This document shows positions 11,168 to 26,100 of a DNA stretch of 64,000 nt, in pieces. Source of the DNA: Dendrophyllia cribrosa. Taxonomy: Eukaryota; Cnidaria; Anthozoa; Scleractinia; Dendrophylliidae. Location: positions 2,882,866-2,946,865 of the forward strand of contig JAJLRJ010000011.1 in the NCBI GenBank assembly GCA_024195265.1, written 5' to 3'. The position numbers and the translations under genes were made by a program. The first letter of the stretch is position 1. Each line of letters begins with the position of its first letter. Under the pieces are notes generated by a model. It was given only the letters and a program-made list of their open reading frames with translations. It was not told where the DNA came from and did no database searches.

Positions 11168-14100
11168 ATGGCGTCTTCTGAGGTTTACGAAGTTGTATTG
11201 AGTGGCGGAGCTCCTTGGGGCTTTAGGTTACAAGGAGGAAAAGAGTTTAGAGCACCTTTGAGAATTGCAAAGGTAAGTTATAATGATCTGTTCTTGAAAT
11301 TTTATTGTCATGTCGATATATTTTGCGCGAATGCCATCGAGGTAAATAGCAGCTTGGCTCTGCAAAACAAACTACAGAGACGCTTACACGTTCGAAGTTC
11401 ATTATAAACAGTACTATATTTGCACGAAAGCTCTTCAAATTTGCAGTACGATATTTTCTTAAAAGTCTTTACTAAACGTTTAAATCGATTCTTAAGAATT
11501 TAAATCGTTTGTGCCTTTCTTCATGGGAATCTCGCGAACAGTAACGAACCCCAATTTCTGAATTTTAAAATTTTATAGGAACGATATTTGATAGCAAGAT
11601 TGTCGACAGATATGGTACCTTGTAAGGGGTTGTATATATTCAACAAATTTGTTTCCATAACCTTGTCTCCGAGTAAACTCTATTTTATTTAGCGATGTCG
11701 TGGAATTGGTGGTTTCTTGTCGTTGTTGCAAAGAATTATTTGTGAGTAACTTTAATTCTCCGGGTTCTTCCAGGGATCGGAAGTTTTAAACGTAATTAGT
11801 GGGTTGTGAATGTATGTCAACTTTTAAAATATTGTTGTCGGTGATGAAACGGTTCGGTTAAATCAAGGACAAGTTCCATTCAGAAAATCAGAAGGCTTAA
11901 AAGTTCTTATTATGTCCGTTAAGATCTCCTACCATATTATAATTTATTTTTTGTTCTACAATAACAATTGCAGTTCGTGCATATTTCTTAAAATTAACAC
12001 TTTGTGGTTAGAATTTGGTGATCCGTCACTTTAATATAATTATTAATAATACCACTTCCTCAGTATGCCATTGAATTCCATTCATTATATTTGGGATCCT
12101 TTTAAGATTTATTGTTTAGTGTAGAAAATGTCTTTCTTAAATATATGTGATTGTTCAATGTTTTGTATTAGTTCTGAATCACGAAATATTTTGATGCATT
12201 TTATAAGATTTGTTGAAAGCCTATAAATTAAGCAAGAGAGGGTAATTCATTTTAATATGATGTGTGCTATAACTTGCATCATGAATGAAATCAGTTGAAC
12301 CCTGATAATAAAATCCCCATGCCATATTATATGTTCAGCTACAGGTAATATTACAACTGATGTCTGGTTGGATATAAGTATAAGCCCTCTTGATGAACGT
12401 TGTAACTCTTAGGGCAAAATTCGCCAATAAATATGCTTAATAAAAAAAAATGTTGGATATTATTTCTGTTCAGGTAGACTTAATGACTATCAGAAGATTT
12501 TTCATCTTGACAAATAAACACAATTCAATCAATACTCTTAATTCTACCCCCAAAATAAAGTAATATATCATTTCATTACATTTCATCCCCTTTAATTAAA
12601 TAAATCTTGTGTGTTTTCGAGCATCTAGCCTCTTTTTTTCCTGTTTATGTATCAATTCAAAGCGTCATTTAGGAGCAGTAGTCATGAGACAGATGCACTT
12701 AAAGTTACACAACCTAGCGCCCTAACTTTGTATTTTACCAAATTATTCACTTGATATCTTTCATACAACTTGAAAGTTTTTTTATAAAATTAAAACACAA
12801 TAATATACAATGTGTGGGGAAATTCAGTTTATGCAGAAGGTTTAAAACCTTTTTTTTCCAGTTCATGAAAAATTGTATCATATTCTAAATGAATTTTTGG
12901 TCAAAATGTTTTCAAACTAGTTTGATTTTTATTTTATTTTGTTCCAGATTTACAGGGTTTAAACATAATCCTAAGATAAAGAAAAGTAGAAATCAAACTA
13001 CTGTAGCTTATTGTTATGTATAAATTTTTAGCATGTAAATAATTACGTAATTCAGCCCATGGGCTGCAATGTGATTTTAAACAAACTATCTATCTATATA
13101 TCTAGTTTAAAATCATTTTAACCTAAAAAATAATTTTAAACTACAGCATTGTCAAGAAAATATTTTGATAAACAAGTTACTAGTACCTATTTTTAACAAC
13201 AGTTCTCGAATATCCAGTTAATACGATTATGTAGAATAAAACTGCTTTTGTGTTTACCTCTCACATAACAATTTTTAGAATTATTGGTGAATAAATTCTA
13301 AATGGAGTATCTCAAAAAAATATTCCATAACATTCTTCTTTTCACTGTGACCAATTTATTGTAAATTACAATAACGTAACTCAAAGCACTCAAACTCGAA
13401 ACTTGAAGTTCGCAACTTGAAACTCAAAACGCTCGACTCGAATATTCTCAAAGTTTTTCGAGTTTCGAGTTTCGAGTCGAGTCGTTAGAGTTTAGAGTGA
13501 CTGTCAACTTACCTTTGACAGGTACTGTATATGTATAAAATATTAAAATAATTTTGTTTTTTCCTGTCAAGTAAAATGAAACCTTATCCGAAGGCATGTT
13601 TATACTGAGCATTGTTTTGATGTTTTTCTGTTTCTTTTTATGCTTTTGGCATGAATAAATAATTTACCAGTACTGTTATGATTTTGTCTGATTTGTGGTA
13701 ACAAACAGTCTCCAGATTGTTTATTCAGGAGTCTCGTTTATAGAAATAAATGTAGAATGCTTGCTTTATAATGAATTAAAAACAGTACAGTAGTACAGTA
13801 GTAAATGCAATGCATTTTATGTGGTGGAAGCCCTAGTTCAATGCTGAAAACAGCAGTCGCTAATCAAACATTGTCCGACCAAAATTCTTGATTCAAACGT
13901 CAGACTAGTTTTACAAAGTGCTCAGACATGGTGCCTAAGCTTAATTTTAAATGATTCAGGTTTTGTCTTGAAAGTCTTGCTAAGCAATAATTTTATTCCT
14001 AAAAACATTAAAACTAAGAATATGCGGCAGCATAATTTTTATGTATACTGTTTGTATCATTTATTTTAATATAAAACGCTTTCTCAATTCAACAAAACTT

Positions 14101-17100
14101 CAGAAGGTGTCATCTGTTGCCCTATGATACATTGCATATTACAGACCTCTTATTGTATGTTTTGAATGCTAACAGATTGTGTCCCAGGGAAGTAATCCAA
14201 AATGGTAAATGTCAATTTTGTAAAATGTTCCATCAAAAATAAAGTATGGAAGGACATGTTTCCTATTGATCATAAAAAAAGTTATTCCCAGTCTTGCAGA
14301 TGTCAGATGTCCAACCAATCTTTGAACATGACAGTGTCTATTTAGGAGCAAAGGATTAACTAATAATGTTGTGATGTGTTTAGGTTACACCAAGTAGTAA
14401 AGCGGAGAGAGCAGGGATCGCTGAAGGATTGTTGGTAAGGTCAATAAACAGTGCTAACTGTGAGGATTGGACACACAGCGATGCTCTCAATAGCATTAAA
14501 AAGACGGGATCCATGCTAAAACTTGTTCTTTGTAGGTGAGTAACAAGAAAATCACCATGTTAACAAGTGCTTTAAGTGCAGGGGGGGGGGGATTTCTGCA
14601 GCTATTACATGAAGATGTTTGAGCCCTGGCTACCATGATAAAAAAAACACTGACTACAGCAGAAACCAATTTTCCCAGCTGCTTCCAACACTTCCCTGAC
14701 TAATAAAATATTATTAAAATATTACTAACAGCCCAACATGAATTCAAGCTGTTGTGGCTTGTTCCTTACACATGTAAATTTGAAAACTTTAAAACAACAA
14801 ATAAAAAGTGACAACCAAATAATTAAACTAAAACTGCTGGATGAAGGCTTTGGCTTATCCTTAATGCACTTATCAGCTGGTATTTTGGCATGGGATCACC
14901 CTGGGGAATCCCCAGGCATTGGGCTACATTGTATAATACTGTATCACCAAATCCCCTTGTAAATCTTCAGTACTATCACCTGGGCCCTCATTGAAGCTGT
15001 TGCAAAATTTACTGCAGTGATCTAGTTAATGTGTGCCTCTCATTCCAAGAACTGGCTTCAGCACTGGGCTACAGTAAAATGTATGCAAATCCTACACTGT
15101 ATACAATGCTGAACTTCCATATGTCATAAGGGTGTCTTGTGGGATGACTGTTGATAAATGCATTATTAATAATAGTCTTTCTAACCAATCTACATGTGAA
15201 ATTGCAATGCAATTTTTTTCTTTTTTGTCTTACACAGTCGACGTACAAAAACTTGTCACTTCTAAGCAAAAAAGAACTTGTGTGTAAAGGACATGCTTAC
15301 TCAGAAGATTCTTTATAATAAGAAATAGTTATGTCAAAAAATAGTGTAAGGTGATTGTTTATTTGTTTGTGATATCTGTGGTCATTGCAGAGCTTTGATT
15401 TTCCATCCATTTTCTTAAATATTGTATGATCTACATGTATCTATTGCCCAGTTGAGATACAGTTACATGTAATATGGAAAAGTGGTCTGTATTTCTTATG
15501 TCAATAATAAGGCTATTATTAAGTAAACAAGATTTCTTTTGGGAGATGAATGATTTTGAGATGATCCTCACCTGCTGTAACAACATCTTATGCTGATGAC
15601 ATTTTTGTGACATATTCATCCATCTTAATTTCAATCTGTCATTATTGGTTTCAACTGGTGTATTACATTTTAATTACTAACTTTTAAAATACAGCCACTG
15701 TGTTGCTATGTTTTGCTAAGTTCTGTAACCATTTTGGTCATTTCTTGGGAATGCTTTGGATAAAAGAGCAAAAAACAAATGTCCTCCTGACCTTTTGCCT
15801 AGCCTGTCTTTCATTGGATATGTTGATTGATTTTTAATGATGGCCTTCCCTTTTATGGAATGTGTTTGTTACACTTTGTCATTGAGGGAGAAAGTGATTA
15901 AATTACACAGGCTGGGTAGAATGAAGTGTTAAAATGGAATGCTGATTGCAACAGCTAGATATCTGTCGTTATTTACACGAATTTCAGAGCATAAGGATAC
16001 TGTTTCTCAAAGATTATGGCTAGTGAAGCAAGAATTGTTTCAAAAGCAACCTTCACCTTTAACAGGTATCAAAATGATTTCAATTTATGGTTGAATAACT
16101 TTGGTTATGAATCATAGTTTTGTAGCTATATATATCTGTTGTCTCACTGTGTTATATTCCTTTCTCGTTAACCAGAAGGAAGGTTGATTTTTCCATAATA
16201 TTTTCTCTTGATGATTCTAGTTTTAGTCGGAGTGGCTCCATGACAATAACTGCTACATTAATTATACAAACTCTTCACCATACAAATGTGTATTTTGATC
16301 CCTTTTGTTTGTACATGAAGAAAGTTGTGCTGTTTGCAAATCATGCAGCAATGGTTCAGTTTAGTTCTCTTGGATTTTAAGATTTTCTTGATTTTGTATT
16401 TTCATCTGGCATAGAAGGAAGCATTTTCTGTTTTAGAAAAAGATGTTGCTTTATTTAAAGACAGAAACTGCTTTTTTGTAATGAATTTTATATGCTATTT
16501 TGCATTGATTATTTTGGATCTTTCAACTGAACTGTGTCTCTCCTTGAGTAAAAATAATAAGAAATAACAATTTTTCTAGAATTGATAGACCAAGTACATG
16601 TATCCAGTAACATTTGTGATTATAAGTTGTATTAGCTCTGTGTTGCTTTCCTTTTTTTAATCCTGACTACTACATGCTAGTCAAAGAATATTCGTAATTA
16701 ATTGATTTGGAGTATTGTATTATCATTCCATGTATAAAAAGAAAAATATGTTATTTATCTTTTCTGATAATCATAAAAATACAAAATTGCTTCCAGCCTA
16801 TGAATTAAAGTAATTGGTTTCAATCAGTTTACACCAGCCTCTTCTGTTATCATTATTTTAATTGTTCACTTATTTAAAATTTCATGCTTGAAGGAAACTT
16901 TGGAAATGGTATGTATGTTGAAACAAATTTCATTGTGTGTTGAAATAACATAGGCCGTTTATAAACATAACTGTATTTTGCTGTAAATGTAATATGAAAT
17001 TCTGCCAACATTTTTTCATTCATGCATTAAATTGTGGGTTATATTTAATTTAATGTTCAAATAAGTAAAAAGATATTACATTACATGTAATTGCTGTTAA

Positions 17101-20100
17101 CCAGTTATATTTCTAGGATCTGTACATGTATCATTCAGGCTGTATTTATATTCACTCTGTAAAAGCATACATGTATTTGCTTAGAATTCCTTCTGTATCA
17201 AACCCTTTCCTGATTGGGTTATTCCAGAAAAAAATCCACACCTCCCCGACAGATGGCATGCTGGAAATTGGCGCGGGGGGGGGGGGGTTTGAGGGCTCTG
17301 GAAATCCAGGGGGGGTCTGGACCTAGAAATCCTTCCTCAGGGGTCGATTTTTTGAAAATGAGTTGAAGAGAACACTTTGTGTTCAAAACTTGTGTTTAAC
17401 TTCGTCGGTTCCACATTATTCATAGAGAATAAACCGGATGAAAGGGAGAAAATACAACTCAAATATGGAGAAAGTCAGTGGTAATAAACGTAACCGGAAG
17501 CGTGCTTCGGTATGCCTTGCAACAAAACTCTTGTCCGAGTTCTTGCCAGCAACAAATTGTCAGGGAAAGGTTAAAAAGTATCAGCCGATTTAAAAAAAGA
17601 CAAAAGATTTTTGACAAAAACAATCGATGTACCGTTATGCAAGTACGCATTGTTTTCTATTTGTAGAATTGTTTCAGCTTGCTTTCGTGCACGTTCCCTG
17701 TAATCTGATATAAGCTTAGTAATATACGGCTTACGCAAATGTCCAAACTTTTATGCCGCTCTTCCTAGTGTACTATTTAGTTGATGCGTTAAACCTTGAA
17801 GGAAATATAAAATAATTGGAAGAAGCTTTCCAATTTAATACTTGAAGGCAAATTGCGATCAAACTTGTTCGAATGTTTTCTTCGTGAAGCCAATAATCAC
17901 GGTAAAGGCGCTAGTAAATATAATTAAATTAAATAGCGCCTTCTGAATTTGTTTGCTTTCAAGATTTTTTTGATTTGCGTAAACATTATGTGAATCATCC
18001 TTACGGATAAGAATAGCATTCTATATACACAGGAAAAGTCGGAAATTTTAGAAAACACTAGATGTAATAAAAATAGGTTGCTGAATTTATATAATATTTT
18101 GTGATGTTTACAATATTTCGCAGACGCAAGCGCTTGGCGCTGCAATTAGGATAAATGTCATAAATAAATCGCCAAGCCTTCCGGAAGCAGAAAATCACTG
18201 AATTCTGACAAGTGTTTAACTCTTTTATTCAAGGGAAAGACATTTTCATTCAAGGAAATATGACTTTCATTCAAAAGTTTTGACCTTAAGAAAAAATGTT
18301 TTGGATTCGTGATCATGAAAAAGCTGGGCGCGATCAAATTACATTTTACACAAAATTTGCATCAAACAATATCTTCACAATTGATGAAGCCGTGGAAGAC
18401 GTTTCAAGCCAACTGTGAACCATAAACAACAAGATAGAGCGATTTTCGTATGACCTTGAAAAACGGTTCGGAGAGTGTTTGCGATTTGTTTTATCCACCA
18501 ATGATTGAACAGATCGAAACAAAAGTAGTGTTTCGTTTCCCGGGTAAACAACCCTAATATGGCAAATGCGCTTGTTCGATAAACCAATCGGAACGTCGAA
18601 AACAGAATGACGTCAAACAGAATATTGATTGCACGATTTTCAGAAAGTTCTCGGACAAAAGATCAAATGTGCTATGTTGTGCGTGTTTTCGAAAGTCGGT
18701 GGAAATTTAATGGTGTTTTTTGTATCTGTGGTTATTTCAGAGGTGTTTCTCATTAAATAGCCAAGGAAGTAGTCTTTCGTGCTTCGTCATTTTATCAGGA
18801 GTGAGTTTACAGTTTACTGTACACCGAAGGAGAGCCCGAAGGTTCCATTTTCTTTGGTGGCCTCCAGCTTGACAATCTTCGGTCGCGATGGATTTTTCGC
18901 AAATTGTTCGAGCGGTATTGTAGCATACGCGGTTTTGGCGTGCACTGACTGCAAAACTTCCACTTACTGCATAGTCTGCCAAAATCTGGTACCTTTTTTG
19001 CAATTGTTAGGCTACGCCAGAGTTGTAAAGTCCTTCACGAGTATTTACTTTTCAGTTCGGCATTTTGTTGTTTCGAGTTGTGAAAAAAGCGAAAATTTCT
19101 TTTTTTTTGTATTCCACACGCGTTGCATGTTCGATAAGCCAATCAAAATCCGCGCGCGTTTGACTCTGTTCGATAAACCAATCTGATGTCTACTTTTCGC
19201 GTTCAATTTGTTGTTTTGGCTCTGTACGCGCGTTCCATTTCAAGGTCATACGAAAATCGTTCTATTCACTTGAGTGCGACAGCAATACTTTTAGACGGTC
19301 TTTACACAATGCGGTAAGAGATATGCAGCATTTTCACCAGTTTTGCAAATGTTTTGAATGAAATAAATATTACTGTTTTAATGCATTTGTTTGCTATGAA
19401 ATTATCTTTGCGGTGATGTATTTTTTAGTTAAATAGGAAGTTTGCAATGTGCACTAGCTTCGTTTGAAAAACTTGTACGCCATTTCTTGCTGAAAAATCA
19501 CCATTTTTAAAACGGCTGGTGTTCTGGGCACTTTTCTGGAAATAATGGCCGGTGGTGAAAGGGTTAAGGAACTAGATTTAAAGAAACATTTCATTCGATT
19601 TTGTCTTGAAATCACGGGGTTTTTTTATGATGTGTCACGCAATATTTATTTAAAAAATGTTTCGCCAATTTATAGCACTAATCACCACAGTTTAGAAAAA
19701 TATAAAAACACGATCTCCTGAATGCGACTATATGTATTTTTTTTTATTATCTGTAAATTTAGGGCCTCCAAAAATTTATTGGGAATCCAGGCAGGAGGGG
19801 GGGTCTCTGGGCTTGGAAATCCAGGCGGGAGGGGGGGTCTAGCGGGCCAGGGAATCCGGGCGGGGGGAGGGGTCAAAAAATCTTGCCATCCATTGGGGGT
19901 GTGTGGATTTTTTCTGGAATAACCCATTACATGAAGATAAAAATATAATGGTAAACATATACATTGCACACACACATTTGTGGATATGCATGAGCTGTAC
20001 ATGATGTGTGTTGTGTTTATCTTATTTTATCTTCCTGATAATTCATCTGCCAGTGAGTAAATACATGTGTGCTGTATTTCATCCATTTAATTTTGATCAC

Positions 20101-23100
20101 ATGACATGTAAAAATGTAGTATGGAGTGTCTTGTTATACATGGACATGTACCATGTAGCATGAAATTGTTGTGGGAGTTTTATTTTGCAAATTGACGACT
20201 TCTTGTGTTTTGTGGGAACATTTTTTTGCAGTTCACGGTGACTGAAATTTCTGCTGGAAACTAATTTTTGCGATTTTGTGATCAAGCAGCAGAACGTTAA
20301 CAAGGAAGAAAATTTAATATTTTCATTTTTTATTGCTTGTTGAGTTACCATACGCTCTACATAGAGACATTTCACTGCATTCATCAAGGCTGATACAGTA
20401 CTGCCCTAAAAGACTGACACAATTAACAAAATCAAGCAAAAAGCCTACCCCTGCTGCCTACTCAAGAAAAAACTGTTATTACTATTAGAAAAAAACTTGT
20501 TGTTTTCTACTGAAAATCAATGTTAACACTTCTTATTTAAGTCTGAAGGGAGGAAGTTTTTGCAGAGTTTTTTTCTGTGAGAACTTTTTTTTTGCGGATC
20601 GAAAGCAATCCACAAAAATCAATGCCCACAATAATTTCATGCTACACAGTAGATGAAATCAAAAGAGTAAATGGTAAAATAAAAACTTGCTCTGCATGTA
20701 GATCTATTGACATTTTAGCATAAAATAAAGGTTAATGTTGGCAAGCAAGAACTATTTAGCCTGCATTATTACTGCAGTTTACCCCAAACACGTGATTTCT
20801 TTATTTGGCAGCCTGCCTTGCGTCTTATTCTGTGCCAGTCCATTCAATCTCCACTTTCTTGGAAGGCTGCAAGTCGAGCAGCAGCAAAGTTTTCTGCTCC
20901 CACCCTCCCATTTTTTCTTTGTTGCTTGCCTTTCTTACCCTTCCTATATATGTTCACTGCATAATTTGCTCTATCTCTTGTCAGTATATTCAGAAATGTT
21001 TAATAAAATAATTAAGGGTGGGGAATTGCTGCCTGCGGCACCCCTTCAGCCCTGTGCTGAAGCCCAGTCAGGGAGGGGAGGCTATATGATTTGCTGGACT
21101 TGGTTAACTTGGCCCAAGGACATTATGCCGGCCATGCGTTTTCACGTGTGAACTATACCCCCCCCCCCCCCCCCCCTCCCCCCCTTGCAGTACAGGCATG
21201 AGGCACCCCCTCGGTATGGCGCCATGTACCGAGGCCCCTCATTCAGTCATCATCCGGTCCGTGGGTTTTATCTGAGCCTTGCGGGTATATAAATAAATAA
21301 ATAAATATATTTAGAGAGAAAAGCCACATCAGCCACAGCTATTTCCTGCCCAACTTTGCCCACAAAAGATAATTGTGTTTTTTCTGTGTCTGTGCGCCAT
21401 AACATTAACATTTATAAGCAAAAAAGCAAAGAACCTGCAGGAAATGTCCATTGAAAGAAACAACCTTCAGTCTGCTTGATTTCCTTGTTTCTTTCTTTTT
21501 CAGACGGCCTGCCGCTTCACCAGAACCAGTTCCAAGCAGTGGCAGTTTTTTCACCCCATCCGCCTCATATACAACTGATGACATAAAAGATGGAAACATC
21601 TCACACGTCTCCAAAGCAACATTCAAACCATCATCCTCAAATGAGGCATTATCATATGCTACAATGCCCAGAGGCAATGAGAAAAAGGATGTGGATATGA
21701 AGAGATGGAGAGACATTGAAGAAAATAACAACAATAATGCTTTTACCTCTAGGAAAGGTTTGTGTAATTAACTAAATTTTTCTTTAAAGGGGCTATGTCC
21801 AGTGATTTTGCCAGTTTTGATCAAAACTGTGGTATTATTAGAGATACATGTAGCGGTGAAGGCAACACTGGTTAGCCTGGTTTTCATATCTTGGGAAAAT
21901 CCCAGATGATGAGGGATTTCATTGTTTCTCAACCATCCCAGATGTTCCTGATATTAGATAGAAATGTCTGTAAAATCATCATTGATATAATAAATCTGTG
22001 GCCAAAGTTCACCATCCCAATTTCTGAGCGCATCACTACAGTTTTTGCCAATTAGAGGCTTGGTAATGAGTTAAACATAGTATTGCATGTATTGCCGCCA
22101 TCCCAGACAGTCAAAATTTCAGGATTTGACATCTGTTCAGCTGACTCATGAGCCACCAGGCTAGTGACCTTAAAAAATCTACTCACCCACTACAGTAGCC
22201 GAAGTTTTCCAGGCTTTTTTTAAGCCACCTACTGTTTTTGCCCTGCAGGGAAGCTTACACACAGCCAAACATTGGCTGTGACATAAGCATCTAAGATCTT
22301 ACAGTGTGGAAATAACTTTTCTTACTCAGAAGGACATGTCCTTTCAAAACTGCATTTTGATTATTATTTTTTAAGACATTATTTCATAACTTAATTATTA
22401 TAGTCAAACCTGTATGAAGCAGTCACCCTTGGGGAATGGCTATAGAACTGACCACTTAATACAGGTTTGACTGTAACAAAATTAAAATCATTATAATTGT
22501 TGTTGTTTTTTCAGATGATTTATCAAACTCCAATGAATGGGATCCTGACATTATATCAGGGGTGGTTCGACCTCCTGAGCCTATTAAATTAGTTCATGGC
22601 ATGGAGGCTATCAGATCTGTGTCAAGTTCCTCCTCATCAGGTACGTTTTTTATACATGTACAGTTCTACTTTTGTTGTTACTATTCTATCAACTGTGAAC
22701 TTTTCGTCGTTGCCAAGAAAACTGTCCTTAATAATGAGGTCTCCATGTTAAGATGTCAAGAACAAGCACTCAAACAAATGATACCAGACGGGGAGAAGAG
22801 GGAGTGAGTGTGAGTCAGACCTTGGACCAACTGACAATCATTCTAAGGATTTCCCTATTACATGAAGTGCTGTAGTAAAAATTCTCTCAAGTGTTTGTAT
22901 CCTGTTATTTGTGCACAATGCAATATTTTGTTATGTAGTTTACAGAAAGTTATGTGAAGTTATGTAAGATGCAGTGTGTCCCTTGGCATAGTGCCATGTG
23001 CAAAGACCCCTTCCTCATCAGGGGGGTTTATCCAGTCGGTGGGTTTTGCCAAGCCTTGCCAGTACATTCCCAGCCCATCTTTGCCTACTCAGTGTGTGTT

Positions 23101-26100
23101 GTCTTTTGTTGTACACCCTAACATTAACGTACATTAAGTGTCTACATCAAAGGCTCCTATGACCCAACTCATGAATACGAAACATTCCAAATAAAAGTTT
23201 CTGCACACTTTCAAACCCTCTCCTATCATAAGTGTTTCTCCAACGACCCCCACCCACTTCGTGCAACCCCTTCCTCCCCCACCCTCCCCCCTCTAATGCC
23301 GTTTTCATGGTAAGGAGGTGACCATTACATACATGTACATGTATCGTGGGCTCAGTGCTTACAGCCAATTGAGTGAGTAATCAAGTGAAATTTGTACCCA
23401 AGTGCTACAACTGGTTCAACGCTTTGCGTATTCACAAGTTAAAAATGGCTGTACAAGGAATCGGATCAATGTTTTACAATCAAATTTATAACTTGATAAA
23501 ATACTCATATTCCCATGCTTGCCTTCCTGTAGAGCCAAGTTCTCATATGAGGGCTCCAGTAGATTCACGGGGATTTGTTGATAAACCCCGCCCCATTGGA
23601 CGTGGTGGAAGAAGGTAACTAATAATATTGGTTCCTAATAAATTTAACCTTCGGAATAAAATATTGATTGTCATGAAGACTTCAATCCTATACATTGCAA
23701 CTGAAAGGACTCATTCAGGACACTTTTTTTATTAAATCTCAAAAGTTTACAAAATGCACACATTTAGCTTTTCAAATGTAATGAATGAGCAGATTTGCAG
23801 TTCACCTATTCATGCCCATACTCCTTACATTCAAGAGGGACCATTTTTGTGGACTTTTCTGTCTAATTTTTGGGAGGTGTGGTGGTTGATAGTAAAGCAA
23901 GATATTTCATTGTTAGCTCAATAGTTTTAAGTACATTGTAATGTGTGCTGTTCAGTTCTTGTTGAGGCTGTGAGTAGTAAGGAGAAAAGTCTCCAATAAA
24001 TGAGTAAAACCTACTGCTTCAACCATCTATTTTTGTTTCTGTAATAAGAATAAATATTGAAGTAACATTAAACATTAACATGTTAATAATGAAAAGCAAA
24101 TAATTTGTGTACATGTATAAGTGTATATAAAATTATTTATATGATATTAAATCCAGTTTCATTAAGTTAAATTGATGCTGGTTTGTTTTCTGTGAATGAA
24201 CTATTTTTATCTATCTCTTTATTGAAGTATCCTTGGGCTCTTTCCCTCCTTCCCAGAAGCATTTTGTAAACTGTTTTCTAACAATGTCTTACTCTGTCCC
24301 TAAAATGGACACTGTCCCAGCTGAAATATCGTGTTTTCAAGAATATGGCCAGGAGCTTGCTTTATGATCTTGAAATAGGAAGAAAAAAACCACTTCATTC
24401 CACAGTAAATCTTTCCACACAGGTGTAATACTGTATATTAATGGAGGCAGTTTCGGCATAATAAAGATATGAATAATCTTTTCACAAGCACCACACCAGT
24501 TCCTTTTCTGTGGTTTCAATTCCATCGAGCAACATAGTAGTATTGTTACTCTGTCTTCCCTTGAATGGAATGCCAATCCAATGTAAGGTTACCCCATATG
24601 TTTATTGATACCCACATTTACACTTGCTTCAAGAGAGACTGTGTGGTGCAAAGTGTTGTCTAAGGAAACAGTTCAATATTAGAAACAATGCTGGAAACCC
24701 CAACCTTCAGATTGAAAGTGTGACAAAAAGACTGGAACACTGCACCTCCACCCAAGGTGTACATATGTGTATAAATAAGTGCTGTCAAACTGCTTATGTG
24801 ATGGCCTAGTATCTCTTCCAGCAGGGATTAGTGTATTTACGTAATGTTCTGATTTGTAATCTCATAGATTTGATGACAGAAGTTTTCAAACACCTGGGAC
24901 TAATCCACAGTTAGTAGTCATTTGATAAGTTGCTATTCACATGTTGCAGTATTGCTAATATACAGTAATATACCAACTAAAAGAAATGCTTTGTTCATTC
25001 TCTATACGTGTACTTTCATCCTAAATCACTTAAGATAATTATGCATGTATACTGATTAATTTTTTGTTAAATCCCTGCATTTCTAACCATGCTTTTAACA
25101 ATTCTTTTTTTTCCCTTATATTCCCATACTCTGTAAAATCATGTTAAATATCAATACTTAACAAGACCTGAGTGAGTGACAGAAATCAAGCCTGCCCTTT
25201 AACTCCCCAAACAAGTTACTTACATGTACAAATAGAGTTATGTAATGACATTCTAACTTTTGAGCCTGTGATGAAATCTTACAGTTTGACCATTTAAATG
25301 AAAGCTATTAAGCAGAACTTTCTTGTGATGCTGTTTATTATGCTGTACAAGGTGGTTCTAACTTTTGAGCCTGTGGATGAAATCTTACAGAGTGACCATT
25401 TAAATGAAAGCTATTAAGCAGAACTTTCCTGTGATGCTGTTTATTATGCTGTACAAGGTGGTTCTAACTTTTGAGCCTGTGGATGAAATCTTACAGAGTG
25501 ACCATTCAAATGAAAGCCATTAAGCAGTACTTTCCTATGGTTCTGTTTATCATGCTGTTTTAGGTTGTTCTAACTTTTTAGTCTGTAGATGAAATCCTAA
25601 AGTATGGCCATTCAAATGGAAGCTCTTTAACATTATTTTCCCATTACTTCTTCATTTGAGGTGTCGGAGAGAATAACCACAAATTAGATTAATGATTAGT
25701 ATAACTGAAACTGACCTAAACTGAATGTAGTCATGTCTGCTTAGTAACTTTTTTTCATCTGATGCAGCCAGCAATAACAGTCTGCATTTCTTCCACTTTA
25801 AAGATCACACTCGGTAGACTACTGACACTTCTCAGTTCTGGGTTAAAACTAATTTGCTGTAGACTAATAATCATAGGCCAGTCTTCGCCTGTCTCTAACC
25901 ATTGTGCTAATAAACCGTTCAAAATCAACTTAAAATTACAGTAAAAAGAGAAGAAATTAAAAACTAAAACTAAATGAAAAATAAAATTGTAAAAATATAT
26001 AATTACATATATTTAACAAATAGATTTCATTTGGCCGTGTGTCTGTTCAGTTATAGAGCACAGATGACGTTACATCAAAATGTGGTAAGAACAAAAAAGT

